Shown here: positions 17,135 to 25,764 of the stretch, piece by piece
Position numbering within the stretch: position 1 is the stretch's first letter
Layout: every line of letters begins with the position of its first letter
Origin: an uncultured Prevotella sp.
GTDB taxonomy: Bacteria > Bacteroidota > Bacteroidia > Bacteroidales > Bacteroidaceae
Direction: 5' to 3'
DNA: 61,807 nt
Assembly: GCA_947170725.1 (NCBI GenBank)
Contig: CAMVUM010000017.1
Location: 1 to 61,807 of the forward strand
The notes under the pieces: generated by a model
Database searches by the model: none
What the model saw: only the letters and a program-made list of their open reading frames with translations
Told to the model about the DNA's origin: nothing
Made by a program: the position numbers and the translations under genes

Positions 17135-17962
17135 TTAGTCCTTTGTAACCGACTTGCATTTGGCTATGAACTTCTCGGCCAGAGCCTTATCCTTGCTGTC
17201 GGGATATTCGTTGATGAATCCATAGCATTCATCCTCTGCGTCGCGATAACGCTCCAGGCGCTTTGACTCGACACTCTGTTCCGCCAGCTCGAACTTGCTC
17301 TTCATGATGAGCAGGGCGAAGTCCTCTCGCATGGAACTGTACGGATATGACTTCAAAGCGTTCTGCGACGTTATTATGCAAGCCTCATAGTTTGAGCCTC
17401 CGCTGCTTATGCAGTTGAGGAAATATCCGCCAAGATTATAATAAAGTTTAGCCGAGAGATACTCCTTCATGACCAGTTTGTCCTGCAGTTCGAACAAGCG
17501 CTTCTGCGCTATGGGACGCATGTTCGAGTCCGGATAGAAATCAAGGAACTGCTGGAAAGCATTGATTGCGCCGACCGTAGGAGCCTGGTCAAGACGCGGT
17601 TCGGGCGTGCTCTGATAGAGTGACTGCCCAATGTAGAACGATGCCTGTTCGGCATAGACGCCTTTCGGATAGGAAGAAACATATTTCTTGAACGTTGCCG
17701 ACGCACTCTCATAGTCTTTGTCACAGAACTCCGCCATGGCAAGCATGTAGAGACACTCCTGCGCGTTGTCCGTTCCCTTCTGGATTGTGACCAATTCCTG
17801 AAGCAGAGAGATGGCCTGAGTGAAGCGTCCTTCGGCGAAACACTGCTTTGCATACTCATATTTATAGTCGTAGTCCGACGACTTATAAACACGGTTAAAC
17901 TCTGCGCCACAGCCGCAAAGCAGGGCCACAGCAAACGCCAATATGAATAAGTTCTTCTTCAT
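17135..17962 (-). CDS. bamD: Outer membrane assembly lipoprotein BamD
   Basis: 275 residues. Lipoprotein signal peptide with LLCGC, Cys18. The mature part has tandem TPR helices: YEYAKQCFAEGRFTQAISL near 37-55, CLYMLAMAEFCDKDYESAS, YASFYIGQSLYQ-like pairs, and DEFALLIMKSKFELAEQS-like at about 215. BamD is the periplasm-facing partner of BamA in inserting beta-barrel proteins. It is first in a run with rpoZ and DUF4293 and has a good promoter just upstream (17981-18011). Confidence 0.92.
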   Translation of the reverse strand: MKKNLFILAFAVALLCGCGAEFNRVYKSSDYDYKYEYAKQCFAEGRFTQAISLLQELVTIQKGTDNAQECLYMLAMAEFCDKDYESASATFKKYVSSYPKGVYAEQASFYIGQSLYQSTPEPRLDQAPTVGAINAFQQFLDFYPDSNMRPIAQKRLFELQDKLVMKEYLSAKLYYNLGGYFLNCISSGGSNYEACIITSQNALKSYPYSSMREDFALLIMKSKFELAEQSVESKRLERYRDAEDECYGFINEYPDSKDKALAEKFIAKCKSVTKD

Positions 17963-17980
17963 CTATTGAATTTTGAGGTG

Positions 17981-18011
17981 CAAAAATAGTCATTTTCCAC
18001 TTAATTTCAAA
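17981..18011 (-). promoter_or_regulatory. Promoter of bamD
   Basis: Minus-strand -33 TTTG at 18008-18011, 19-nt spacer, -7 TATTTTTG at 17981-17988; both boxes fully match the Bacteroidota consensus. The start codon is about 18 bp downstream. Confidence 0.75.
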
Positions 18012-18073
18012 GTATTTAAACCGAATTTAAACAAAATACACAGTATTATAACGTTTCTTACACTGAAAATCAG

Positions 18074-18081
18074 TAATTTTG
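18074..18081 (+). promoter_or_regulatory. -7 box immediately before uvrB
   Basis: TAATTTTG, full match, ending only 6 bp before the ATG at 18088. The expected transcription start falls on or within a couple of bases of the ATG, so the message may be leaderless. The -33 region is weak (TTTC at 18054-18057, 16-nt spacer). Confidence 0.55.
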
Positions 18082-18087
18082 CCGGCC

Positions 18088-20121
18088 ATGAGTGCTTTTA
18101 AACTGACATCCCAATACAGCCCAACGGGCGACCAGCCGGAAGCCATCCGCGACCTGACCGAAGGTCTCATGCGGGGCGATCGTGCACAGGTACTGCTCGG
18201 TGTGACCGGTTCGGGAAAGACGTTTACTGTTGCAAACGTCATCGCCGCAGCCGGCCGCCCCACCCTCATTCTCAGCCACAACAAGACTCTCGCCGCCCAA
18301 CTTTACGAAGAGATGCGCGGCTTTTTCCCCGAGAATGCCGTGGAATATTACGTGAGTTACTACGACTACTATCAGCCGGAGGCATATCTCCCCACCACAG
18401 ACACCTACATCGAGAAGGACCTTGCCATCAATGAGGAGATTGACCGGCTGCGTCTGCGAGCCGTCAGTTCGCTGCTGTCCGGCCGCAAGGACGTCGTCGT
18501 CGTCTCGTCTGTCAGCTGCCTCTACGGTATGGGCAGCCCTGTCGCACTATCCGAAAACGTAATACATCTGCGCCGTGGCCAGACGCTCGACCGCAACGCC
18601 CTTCTGCGACAGCTCGTACAGGCCCTCTACGTGCGCAACGACATCGAGCTTCAGCGCGGAAATTTCCGCGTCAAGGGAGACACCGTCGACGTGGCGATGG
18701 CTTATAACGAGGTCATCCTGCGCATAACGTTCTGGGACGACGAGATTGACGCCATAGAAGAACTGGACTCTGTCACTATGGACCGCATGGCCTCGTTTGA
18801 CGAATACAAGCTCTATCCGGCCAACCTCTTCATGACCACACAGGAACAGACGAACATAGCCATCCGCCAGATTCAGGACGATCTGACCCGTCAGGTGGAG
18901 TTCTTCGAGTCGCTCGGTGACGGCATCAAGGCACAGCGAATCAAGGAGCGTGTGGAATATGACATGGAGATGATTAAGGAACTCGGCCACTGCTCTGGCA
19001 TCGAGAACTACTCCCGCTATTTCGACGGCCGCGAGGCCGGCGAGCGCCCCTACTGTCTTCTGGACTTCTTCCCCGACGACTATCTTATGGTCATCGACGA
19101 AAGCCACGTCAGTGTGCCGCAGATCAACGCGATGTACGGCGGCGACCGCGCCCGCAAAACCAACCTCGTGGAATACGGTTTCCGACTTCCGGCCGCCTTC
19201 GACAACCGTCCGCTGACGTTCGACGAATTCCACGAAATGACCAATCAGGTCATCTACGTCTCCGCTACTCCCGCCGACTATGAGCTGCGCGAGGCCGAAG
19301 GCGTTGTCGTCGAACAGATAATCCGTCCTACGGGACTGCTCGACCCGGAGATTGAGGTGCGCCCGAGCGAAAACCAGATTGACGACCTGATGGCCGAAAT
19401 TGAGGAGCGCACGCCACGCGAGGAACGTGTACTCATCACGACACTGACCAAGCGCATGGCCGAGGAACTGACGGAATATCTCCTCAAACACGAAATACGC
19501 ACGGCATATATACACAGCGACGTGGCCACGCTCGACCGCGTGAAGATACTCGAAGAACTACGTCAGGGTGTCTACGACGTTCTCGTCGGTGTCAACCTGC
19601 TGCGCGAGGGCCTCGACCTGCCTGAAGTGTCGCTCGTTGCCATCCTCGACGCCGACAAAGAAGGATTTCTCCGTAGCCACCGTAGCCTGACGCAGACGGC
19701 GGGGCGCGCAGCGCGGAACGTCAACGGAAAGGTCATCATGTATGCCGACACTATCACAGCAAGCATGCAGCTGACCATTGACGAGACCTCCAGACGCAGA
19801 ATTAAGCAGATGCAATACAACGAGGAACACGGCATCACACCGACCCAAATCCGCAAATCTCTGCGCCAGACCCTGCGCTCTGAAGCTGGAGCCGAGCCCG
19901 AACCCATTGCCGCTCCCGCAAAAACGGCATACATCGGACCCGAAGAAGGTGCCTTCGCCGCCGACCCGATTGTCCGCCGCATGACCCGCCCCCAGCTCGA
20001 AAAGAGCATCGCCAACACCACCCGACTGATGAAAGAGGCCGCCAAAAGGCTCGACTTCATCCAGGCTGCACAGTATCGCGACGAGATTGTCAGGATGCAG
20101 AAGGAACTGGAGTTGAAGTAG
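18088..20121 (+). CDS. uvrB: Excinuclease ABC subunit B
   Basis: 677 residues from the ATG at 18088; a TTG-initiated frame nine bases earlier lies inside the promoter -7 box and is rejected. It shows Walker A GVTGSGKTF near 38-46, the damage-probing beta-hairpin YYDYYQPEAYLP near 92-103, helicase motif DESHV near 335, motif VI QTAGRAARN near 538, and a C-terminal UVR coiled-coil RPQLEKSIANTTRLMKEAA. With UvrA and UvrC it verifies and excises bulky DNA lesions. It is monocistronic with a long-stem terminator after it. Confidence 0.97.
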   Translation: MSAFKLTSQYSPTGDQPEAIRDLTEGLMRGDRAQVLLGVTGSGKTFTVANVIAAAGRPTLILSHNKTLAAQLYEEMRGFFPENAVEYYVSYYDYYQPEAYLPTTDTYIEKDLAINEEIDRLRLRAVSSLLSGRKDVVVVSSVSCLYGMGSPVALSENVIHLRRGQTLDRNALLRQLVQALYVRNDIELQRGNFRVKGDTVDVAMAYNEVILRITFWDDEIDAIEELDSVTMDRMASFDEYKLYPANLFMTTQEQTNIAIRQIQDDLTRQVEFFESLGDGIKAQRIKERVEYDMEMIKELGHCSGIENYSRYFDGREAGERPYCLLDFFPDDYLMVIDESHVSVPQINAMYGGDRARKTNLVEYGFRLPAAFDNRPLTFDEFHEMTNQVIYVSATPADYELREAEGVVVEQIIRPTGLLDPEIEVRPSENQIDDLMAEIEERTPREERVLITTLTKRMAEELTEYLLKHEIRTAYIHSDVATLDRVKILEELRQGVYDVLVGVNLLREGLDLPEVSLVAILDADKEGFLRSHRSLTQTAGRAARNVNGKVIMYADTITASMQLTIDETSRRRIKQMQYNEEHGITPTQIRKSLRQTLRSEAGAEPEPIAAPAKTAYIGPEEGAFAADPIVRRMTRPQLEKSIANTTRLMKEAAKRLDFIQAAQYRDEIVRMQKELELK

Positions 20122-20160
20122 ACGGCCATCACTGGTTCCGAATACCAAAAACAAGGTCAA

Positions 20161-20220
20161 TAAAGACAAAATAAGACGAGCCTGGCTCTTAGCGATTCGG
20201 CTCGTCTTATTTTGTCTTTA
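20161..20220. terminator. Long-stem bidirectional terminator after uvrB
   Basis: Perfect 22-bp inverted repeat (20161-20182 and 20199-20220) with a 16-nt loop. The stem base is AT-rich (AAAATAAGACGAGCC side), giving a T-run in either direction. The stem is unusually long for a simple terminator. Confidence 0.75.
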
Positions 20221-20520
20221 TAGTGCAATTGAGAACAACCTGACCAATCATATTGTTGTTTGCAAATATAGAAAAGAATCTTTATCTCACAATCTTTTCA
20301 AGAAGATTCCGCAATCATGGGTATTCGGAGGAAAACTTCCATGCTATAGAGGGCGTTGCAGAAGTTACACCTTACGACCGCCTTGTCTCCTCCACACCTC
20401 ACGAAAACAGCATCTGCATCCCCGAGAAAAGCAAAAAGTGTGTTAATCTGTGCTGTACATTGTTATTATTAATAAGATATTTTGTAACTTTGCCTGAAAA
20501 TCAAAACAAGCAAAGAAACA
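20221..20520 (+). promoter_or_regulatory. Gap with promoter of the DUF4468-porin run
   Basis: 300 bp without a supported gene (an open frame from 20253 overlaps the next gene out of frame and has no features). A promoter lies at 20459-20492: -7 TAACTTTG at 20485-20492 (full match) and ATTG at 20459-20462 as a possible -33, 22-nt spacer. The ATG at 20521 is 28 bp downstream. Confidence 0.55.
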
Positions 20521-21114
20521 ATGAAGAAGATTTTTATTGTGATACTGATGTGCCTGCCGATGATTGTCATGGCGCAGAACTCATGGGAGAAACCGGTTGA
20601 GAAGAACAATACGGACAACAAATATCTCGCCGGAGCTGTGCCCGTTGTCGACGGAAAGGTCGTTTTCGAAACCAACATAAGCGCGCCTGGCAAGAAAGCC
20701 GGAGAAATCTATCAGACGATGCTCCGTGAGCTGGAGGCCATGACAAAAGAAGAGGGACAGTTCGAGCAGAGCCGCATTATCTCGGCCAATCCGGAAAAAA
20801 ACGAGATTTGTGCCGTCTATCAGGAGTGGCTTGTGTTCAAGAGCACGGCACTGATTCTTGACCGCACGCGCCTTTTCTATAATCTCGTTGTGACCTGCGA
20901 GGACGAAAAGGCCAACGTCAAGATGAACCGCATACACTATCTCTATGAAGAGGAGCGCAACCCGCAGACATTCAAGGCAGAAGAGTGGATTACGGACGAA
21001 TACGGCCTAAAGAAGAGCAAGGAGAAGCTGTCGAGAGTGACTGGAAAGTTCCGCCGCAAGACTATCGACCGTAAAGACTATCTGTTTGACAAATTCACCA
21101 ACCTTCTGAAATAA
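20521..21114 (+). CDS. DUF4468 exported protein
   Basis: 197 residues with a signal peptide cut after MIVMAQ (about residue 19). The mature part has the DUF4468 pattern: VDGKVVFETNISAPGKKAGEIY, a middle strand CAVYQEWLVFKSTAL, and LVVTCEDEKANVKMNRIHY. The family adopts a TBP-like fold and is found in the Bacteroidota envelope; no activity is known. It is first in a tight run: 6 bp to the next gene, which then abuts the porin gene. A shared envelope role is likely but unspecified. Confidence 0.85.
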   Translation: MKKIFIVILMCLPMIVMAQNSWEKPVEKNNTDNKYLAGAVPVVDGKVVFETNISAPGKKAGEIYQTMLRELEAMTKEEGQFEQSRIISANPEKNEICAVYQEWLVFKSTALILDRTRLFYNLVVTCEDEKANVKMNRIHYLYEEERNPQTFKAEEWITDEYGLKKSKEKLSRVTGKFRRKTIDRKDYLFDKFTNLLK

Positions 21115-21120
21115 ACAGCC

Positions 21121-21354
21121 ATGACACAGGAAGAATACCATAGTACGCTGAAACGTCCGGAACGCAAGCACAGCAAGCCAGACAACGGCATCCTGTTCAT
21201 GTTGCGCAACATCCTGAACATCATCTTCATGATTGGCGCCGTGGCCGGAGTTATATGCTATCTGTATGCCGACAAACAGACGGGAATCATTATCATCATG
21301 TGCGCAATGGTAGTTAAGTTTGCCGAATCCGCAATCAGATTTCTCAACCGATAG
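21121..21354 (+). CDS. Small single-domain inner membrane protein
   Basis: 77 residues. A basic N-terminal half (LKRPERKHSKPDN) is followed by two hydrophobic helices (about 27-49, LRNILNIIFMIGAVAGVICY, and 53-68, GIIIIMCAMVVKFAESA). It sits between the DUF4468 and porin genes with 6 bp before and 0 bp after, so it is translated from the same message. No family name recognised; similar small proteins precede porins in other Bacteroidales. Confidence 0.75.
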   Translation: MTQEEYHSTLKRPERKHSKPDNGILFMLRNILNIIFMIGAVAGVICYLYADKQTGIIIIMCAMVVKFAESAIRFLNR

Positions 21355-23718
21355 ATGAATAAGATAGCCACAGCCTTCCTGATGGTGATACTCGCCACGG
21401 GTGCCAACGCGCAGATAATCAATCCGATGGACACCGACGGCATGATGCCGGAAATGGACAGCAACACCAACAGGAACTTCAATAAGCATAACAACGATAC
21501 GACAGCGACGAAGGAGGTTCCAAAGGGTCTGTATGTATGGACCGTTGACCGACGCTTCGGCGACATCACACCGGCCGAGCCTGACACAATGTCCCATCTG
21601 TTCATGAACACACTGTTCAACACGGGACTATACGGCGAATACAACACCACAGGAAACAACTATACGGCACGCGAAAGCCGAATCGTCATTGACCGTCCTT
21701 TGACGGAACAGTTCATCTTCACACAACCCTACAGCTGGATGATCCGCCAGCCCGAACAGCTCCATTTCACCAACACGCTGTCGCCACTGACCAACATCAC
21801 GTATGACAACTGCGGAAACAAGACCAACGGCGAGGACCACATCGACGCAAAATTTGCCGTGAACGCGGGAAAAAGGCTGGGCTTCGGCTTCGACCTCAAC
21901 TACGCCTACGCCCGCGGATACTACAGCAATCAGAGTGCGTCCCACTTCGGCGGAACGCTCTATGCGTCATATCTCGGCGACCGCTACAACATGCACGCCA
22001 TCTTCTCCAAGTATCATCAGAAAGTGGCGGAAAACGGAGGTATCACCGACGACAACTATATCACACACCCCGAGACATTTGACGACCAGTTCAGCGAAAA
22101 TGAAATACCAACCGTTCTCAGCCGAAACTGGAACCGAAACGACAATACCCATCTTTTTTTCACTCACCGCTATAACCTCGGTTTCTATCGAATGGTCAAG
22201 ATGACCGACGAGGAAATCAAGGCACGAAAATTCGCTGAGGAGTCAAAGAGAGAAAAAGACGAGCGTGAGGCACAGAAAGAAGAAAGGACTTCTGCCACTG
22301 CGGGACGTCCGGACGGTGCGAAAATTGCCAACGGAAAGGCTCCGACAGGACGTCCGGACGGAGCACGCATCGCAGGCGACGAGGCCGACCTAAGCCTGAA
22401 AGAAACAGCAGACACTACCCGCATCAGCGTAGAATCGCAGGCAGAAATGGACAGTCTGATGGCCGAAAAGGCGCGGCAGGACAGCATCGACGCCACAATG
22501 AAAAGAGAGTTTGTGCCGGTGACGAGCTTCATCCACACACTCGACTACAACACATACAACCGCATCTATCAGGCATACGAAACGCCGGACAACTACTATG
22601 CGGACACGTTCTACAAGTATAACCAGGATTTGACTTATCCCGGAGACTCCATCTACGACCAGACGAAGATGACGTCGCTGCGCAACACGCTCGGTATTGC
22701 GTTATTGGAGGGATTCAACAAATATGCCAAGGCTGGACTGAAAGTCTTTGCCAGTCACGAGCTGAGACGATTCGAACTGCCGGAAATCATGGTCGGTTCA
22801 AACGGAGAGATGGCTACGATGGCCCGCAGGAATGAACATTCGATCAGCGTCGGCGGCCAGATAAGCAAGACACAGGGACGCACGCTCCACTATAATCTGG
22901 CGGCGGAGACATGTCTCGCCGGCGAGGACATCGGCCAGTTGAAGATTGATTTCAACACCGATCTCAACTTCCCGCTCTTCGGCGACACAGTCACACTGGC
23001 GGCAAAGGCATACTTCTACCGCCTCAATCCGACATTCTATCAGCGTCACTACCACTCCAAGCATCTGTGGTGGGACCGCGAGAACCTCAGCAAGGAGACG
23101 CGCACACGTGTTGAAGGCCTCTTCTCCTACCGCAAAACGAAGACCAGACTGCGCGTGGCCATCGAGGAAATCCAGAATTATACGTACTTCGGAATGAGCT
23201 ATGACGCCACGACGACGGGACGAACGAACATGACGGCCGGCGTCAATCAGTGCAGCGGAAACATAAATCTGCTTACGGCACAGCTCATGCAGAGTTTCCG
23301 GCTCGGCATCCTGAACTGGGAGAACATTGTCACGTATCAGAATTCAAGCCGTGAGGAGGTCCTGCCGGTACCGACCCTGAATCTCTTCACCAACCTGTAC
23401 ATAAAGTTCAAGATTGTCAACGAGCTGGCTGTCGAGCTTGGCGGCGACGCATATTTCTTCACCAGCTATTTCGCGCCGGACTACTGTCCACAGCTCAATC
23501 AGTTCGCCGTGCAACAGAATGCGGAGAGCAGGGTGAAGTTAGGCGGCTATCCTTTCGTAGACGTCTATGCCAACATGCACCTAAAGAACACCCGCTTCTT
23601 CATCATGTACAGCCACATCAACGCCGGAAACGGAAACTCCATGTATTTCCTTGCCCCCCACTATCCGCAGAACGGGCAAATCCTGCGTTTCGGACTTTCG
23701 TGGAATTTCTTCAACTGA
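21355..23718 (+). CDS. Putative porin, large outer-membrane beta-barrel
   Basis: 787 residues. The signal peptide ends GANA, a proline- and Asp-rich linker follows, and then about 650 residues of alternating strands with many Tyr and Phe (LGFGFDLNYAYARGYYSNQ, GGTLYASYLGDRYNMHAIF) ending in LRFGLSWNFFN, an outer-membrane barrel terminus with C-terminal aromatic. This matches the Bacteroidota putative porin family (Porin_10 type). Residues about 290-390 are a charged, Lys/Glu-rich periplasmic or extracellular insertion holding two copies of GRPDGA(K/R)IA. The ATG directly follows the TAG of the preceding gene. Confidence 0.85.
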   Translation: MNKIATAFLMVILATGANAQIINPMDTDGMMPEMDSNTNRNFNKHNNDTTATKEVPKGLYVWTVDRRFGDITPAEPDTMSHLFMNTLFNTGLYGEYNTTGNNYTARESRIVIDRPLTEQFIFTQPYSWMIRQPEQLHFTNTLSPLTNITYDNCGNKTNGEDHIDAKFAVNAGKRLGFGFDLNYAYARGYYSNQSASHFGGTLYASYLGDRYNMHAIFSKYHQKVAENGGITDDNYITHPETFDDQFSENEIPTVLSRNWNRNDNTHLFFTHRYNLGFYRMVKMTDEEIKARKFAEESKREKDEREAQKEERTSATAGRPDGAKIANGKAPTGRPDGARIAGDEADLSLKETADTTRISVESQAEMDSLMAEKARQDSIDATMKREFVPVTSFIHTLDYNTYNRIYQAYETPDNYYADTFYKYNQDLTYPGDSIYDQTKMTSLRNTLGIALLEGFNKYAKAGLKVFASHELRRFELPEIMVGSNGEMATMARRNEHSISVGGQISKTQGRTLHYNLAAETCLAGEDIGQLKIDFNTDLNFPLFGDTVTLAAKAYFYRLNPTFYQRHYHSKHLWWDRENLSKETRTRVEGLFSYRKTKTRLRVAIEEIQNYTYFGMSYDATTTGRTNMTAGVNQCSGNINLLTAQLMQSFRLGILNWENIVTYQNSSREEVLPVPTLNLFTNLYIKFKIVNELAVELGGDAYFFTSYFAPDYCPQLNQFAVQQNAESRVKLGGYPFVDVYANMHLKNTRFFIMYSHINAGNGNSMYFLAPHYPQNGQILRFGLSWNFFN

Positions 23719-23743
23719 CAGTCAACCTACTATACCTATAAGC

Positions 23744-23781
23744 GAAATGCCGCAGACCCGTGACAGGGCTTGCGGCATTTC
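23744..23781 (+). terminator. Terminator after the porin gene
   Basis: 11-bp perfect stem GAAATGCCGCA / TGCGGCATTTC with a 16-nt loop, then CTAATTT. Confidence 0.75.
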
Positions 23782-23845
23782 TAATTTACTATGATTATAA
23801 TGTAAAAGAACGGAAATATATTCGGCTACTGGCCAAATTGGAATT

Positions 23846-23891
23846 CAACTTTTTGTAGGGCCGCACCGGGATGCCGCCCTACAAAAAGTTG
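23846..23891 (-). terminator. Terminator after the HD-domain gene
   Basis: 16-bp perfect inverted repeat (CAACTTTTTGTAGGGC and its complement) with a 14-nt loop, 7 bp beyond the stop of the HD gene. The stem base carries T5 on the minus strand. Confidence 0.7.
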
Positions 23892-23897
23892 ATCACA

Positions 23898-24530
23898 TCA
23901 AGCCTCCTCGTCGAAAATGGAGTCGAATATACGTCGCAGTTCCTGCGGATTCACGATAAGCTCCCGCAGCTCGGCAAGATTGCGCTCGTTATCCGACCCG
24001 GGAATCCAAAGGCGGATATATCCATGAACGGAATACTTGTTGTCAAGATGCTCACGGAACCGCTGCCACTGCTTCTCGCGGTCCAGCTCCGGATAGTTCG
24101 CCAGCCCATATTGGACAGTACGGCGGAAGACCGTTGACGGCTCGAGGTCACGGTCTGCCTCCGCCACGATTTTCCCGTAGATGCTGCGGGGCGCGTGGGA
24201 GGCCGAGGCACGGTGGTCTTCGACAGCTTCTTTCATAATCTTTATCTGCTCGGTGGAGAACCACCGCTTCAGACGGGCATCGCGGGCGAGTATCTGCCCG
24301 CCGGTGATGTGGTGGACGGCACGCGGCCCGGACATGCCTATATCATGATAAGCGGCTATAGCATAGACCATATTTATGTCTGCGCCCGTCGTGCGAACGA
24401 GGTCGAGAGAACGACGTATGACCCTTGTGACATGAGTAAGGTCGTGCGCTTTGTCAAATTCGGAATACTTCGGGAGTATACTGGTCTCTATAAACTCAAC
24501 CAGGTCAAGGCTTGCTGTATTGCTTATCAT
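23898..24530 (-). CDS. HD-domain phosphohydrolase
   Basis: 210 residues from the Met at 24530. The longer frame to 24584 would begin upstream of a full -7 promoter box (24554-24561) and adds only AT-rich code. HD-fold metal ligands are visible: HDLTHVTRV near 29-37 (first His and HxxH-like), AAYHDIG near 59-65 (HD pair), HHITGG near 72, and EDHR near 104 with EADRDLE near 122. Such proteins hydrolyse small phosphoesters or nucleotides; the closest analogues are YedJ-type HD proteins. Substrate unknown. It is divergent from menA with interleaved promoters. Confidence 0.83.
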   Translation of the reverse strand: MISNTASLDLVEFIETSILPKYSEFDKAHDLTHVTRVIRRSLDLVRTTGADINMVYAIAAYHDIGMSGPRAVHHITGGQILARDARLKRWFSTEQIKIMKEAVEDHRASASHAPRSIYGKIVAEADRDLEPSTVFRRTVQYGLANYPELDREKQWQRFREHLDNKYSVHGYIRLWIPGSDNERNLAELRELIVNPQELRRIFDSIFDEEA

Positions 24531-24549
24531 TATAAAATAGATTAATATT

Positions 24550-24581
24550 TTTGCAAATATACTTAATAATGCGTACTTTTG
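24550..24581 (+). promoter_or_regulatory. Promoter of menA
   Basis: -33 TTTG at 24550-24553, 20-nt spacer, -7 TACTTTTG at 24574-24581; both full matches. The ATG is 22 bp downstream. Confidence 0.8.
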
Positions 24582-24585
24582 CAAT
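24554..24585 (-). promoter_or_regulatory. Promoter of the HD-domain gene
   Basis: Minus-strand -7 TATATTTG at 24554-24561 (full match), 20-nt spacer, ATTG at 24582-24585 (3 of 4). It overlaps the menA promoter almost completely, so the two genes may compete for polymerase. Confidence 0.65.
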
Positions 24586-24602
24586 AAATAAAGCGAAAAA
24601 GA

Positions 24603-25514
24603 ATGAGAGAGAACAATATACGGATTGATTCGCCGCGGGCGTGGATGCTCGCCGCACGCCCAAAGACTCTGACAGGAGCCGCCGTGCCCGTGATTATAGG
24701 ACTCGCACTGGCCTACACTGATGCAAGGATGTACGCCGACGATGTTTTCAGCTGGACCGCGGCAGCCTTGTGCCTACTTTTCGCTTTCATCATGCAGATT
24801 GACGCAAACTTCATCAACGATTTCTTCGACTGTCTCAACGGTACAGACGACGTGGAAACACGACTCGGTCCGCGCCGCGCCTGCTCCCAGGGATGGGTCC
24901 GGATGGACTCCATGAAACGGGCCATTGCCCTGACTACATGCCTGGCCTGCGCCTGCGGACTTCCCCTCGTGCTCTACGGCGGTCTGGAGATGATTTTGGT
25001 AGGAGCCGTGTGCGTCGTGTTCTGCTTCCTCTATACCACCCATCTGGCCCAAAAGGGACTGGGCGACGTTCTCGTCATCGTCTTTTTCGGCATCGTTCCT
25101 GTGTGTATCACCTATTATATACAGCTTCACACGTTCACATGGCAGGTCTTCACGGCGTCCATGGCCTGCGGCTTTGTGACTGACGGTCTGCTCATCGTCA
25201 ACAACTACCGTGACCGCGACACTGACCGCGAGGCCGGAAAACGGACCATCATTGTACGCTTTGGCGCACAGACCGGACGTTATGCCTATCTCGGAACGGG
25301 CGTCACGGCGTGTCTTCTCGGCATCGTTTTCGTAGCTGAAGGCCATCCGCTGGCTTTCGTTCTGCCTCTGGTCTATCTCGTCATGCACACTTTCACCTAT
25401 CTGAAGATGGTGCGCATTGACAACGGACGGGAGCTGAACATCTGCCTTGGAGAGACCGCGCGCAACATGCTCATCTACGGTTTGGCCGTAGCCATAGGCC
25501 TGCTCGTCATCTGA
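24603..25514 (+). CDS. menA: 1,4-dihydroxy-2-naphthoate prenyltransferase
   Basis: 303 residues, UbiA-superfamily integral membrane protein with about nine helices. The first Asp-rich motif is NDFFDCLNGTDDVE near 76-90 (N-D-x-x-D), the second NNYRDRDTDREAGKRT near 201-216; the opening AWMLAARPKTLTGAAVPV is typical of MenA. It attaches the polyprenyl chain to 1,4-dihydroxy-2-naphthoate in menaquinone synthesis at the inner membrane. It stands alone with its own promoter, and its 3' end overlaps a small convergent gene by 8 bp. Confidence 0.93.
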   Translation: MRENNIRIDSPRAWMLAARPKTLTGAAVPVIIGLALAYTDARMYADDVFSWTAAALCLLFAFIMQIDANFINDFFDCLNGTDDVETRLGPRRACSQGWVRMDSMKRAIALTTCLACACGLPLVLYGGLEMILVGAVCVVFCFLYTTHLAQKGLGDVLVIVFFGIVPVCITYYIQLHTFTWQVFTASMACGFVTDGLLIVNNYRDRDTDREAGKRTIIVRFGAQTGRYAYLGTGVTACLLGIVFVAEGHPLAFVLPLVYLVMHTFTYLKMVRIDNGRELNICLGETARNMLIYGLAVAIGLLVI

Positions 25515-25659
25515 AATACGTGTAATAAAGAACTGCCAATACACCGATAAGTATCAGTGTCACTATCGTTCGGATGATACATCCGGCCAACCGCTTGACA
25601 AGAATGAAGCCGATGATGATCATCAGCAACAGTATGGCGTAATAACCGAAGTTTTCCAT
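25507..25659 (-). CDS. 50-residue membrane protein, convergent with menA
   Basis: Read directly from the minus strand: ATG at 25659, TGA at 25507-25509, 50 codons. The protein begins MENFGYYAILLLMIIIGFIL, continues with the polar hinge VKRLAGCIIRT and a second hydrophobic stretch, and ends YYTYFR. It therefore has two short helices (about 6-20 and 29-46). Very similar small proteins occur in other Bacteroidales as far as I recall, which supports a real gene. The stop overlaps the end of menA by 8 bp. Function unknown. Confidence 0.7.
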   Translation of the reverse strand: MENFGYYAILLLMIIIGFILVKRLAGCIIRTIVTLILIGVLAVLYYTYFR

Positions 25660-25695
25660 TATTCCAATATTATCGTTTCAACCGTATGAAAACAT

Positions 25696-25752
25696 CATGC
25701 CCGCACGACTTGCGGCCGCCATTGTTCAGGCTGCTACCGTCATGCGGGCATG
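25696..25752 (-). terminator. Hairpin after the pseudouridine synthase gene
   Basis: 10-bp perfect stem CATGCCCGCA / TGCGGGCATG with a 37-nt loop, 12 bp beyond the stop at 25765. The long loop and lack of a T-run make efficiency uncertain. Confidence 0.5.
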
Positions 25753-25764
25753 AGATTTGGCATT

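Noticed and set aside
18547..20169. Long minus-strand frames opposite uvrB
   Set aside because: Antisense shadows of uvrB codon bias; no motifs.
20253..20600. 115-codon plus-strand frame upstream of the DUF4468 gene
   Set aside because: It overlaps the DUF4468 start out of frame and contains that gene's promoter; no recognisable protein character.
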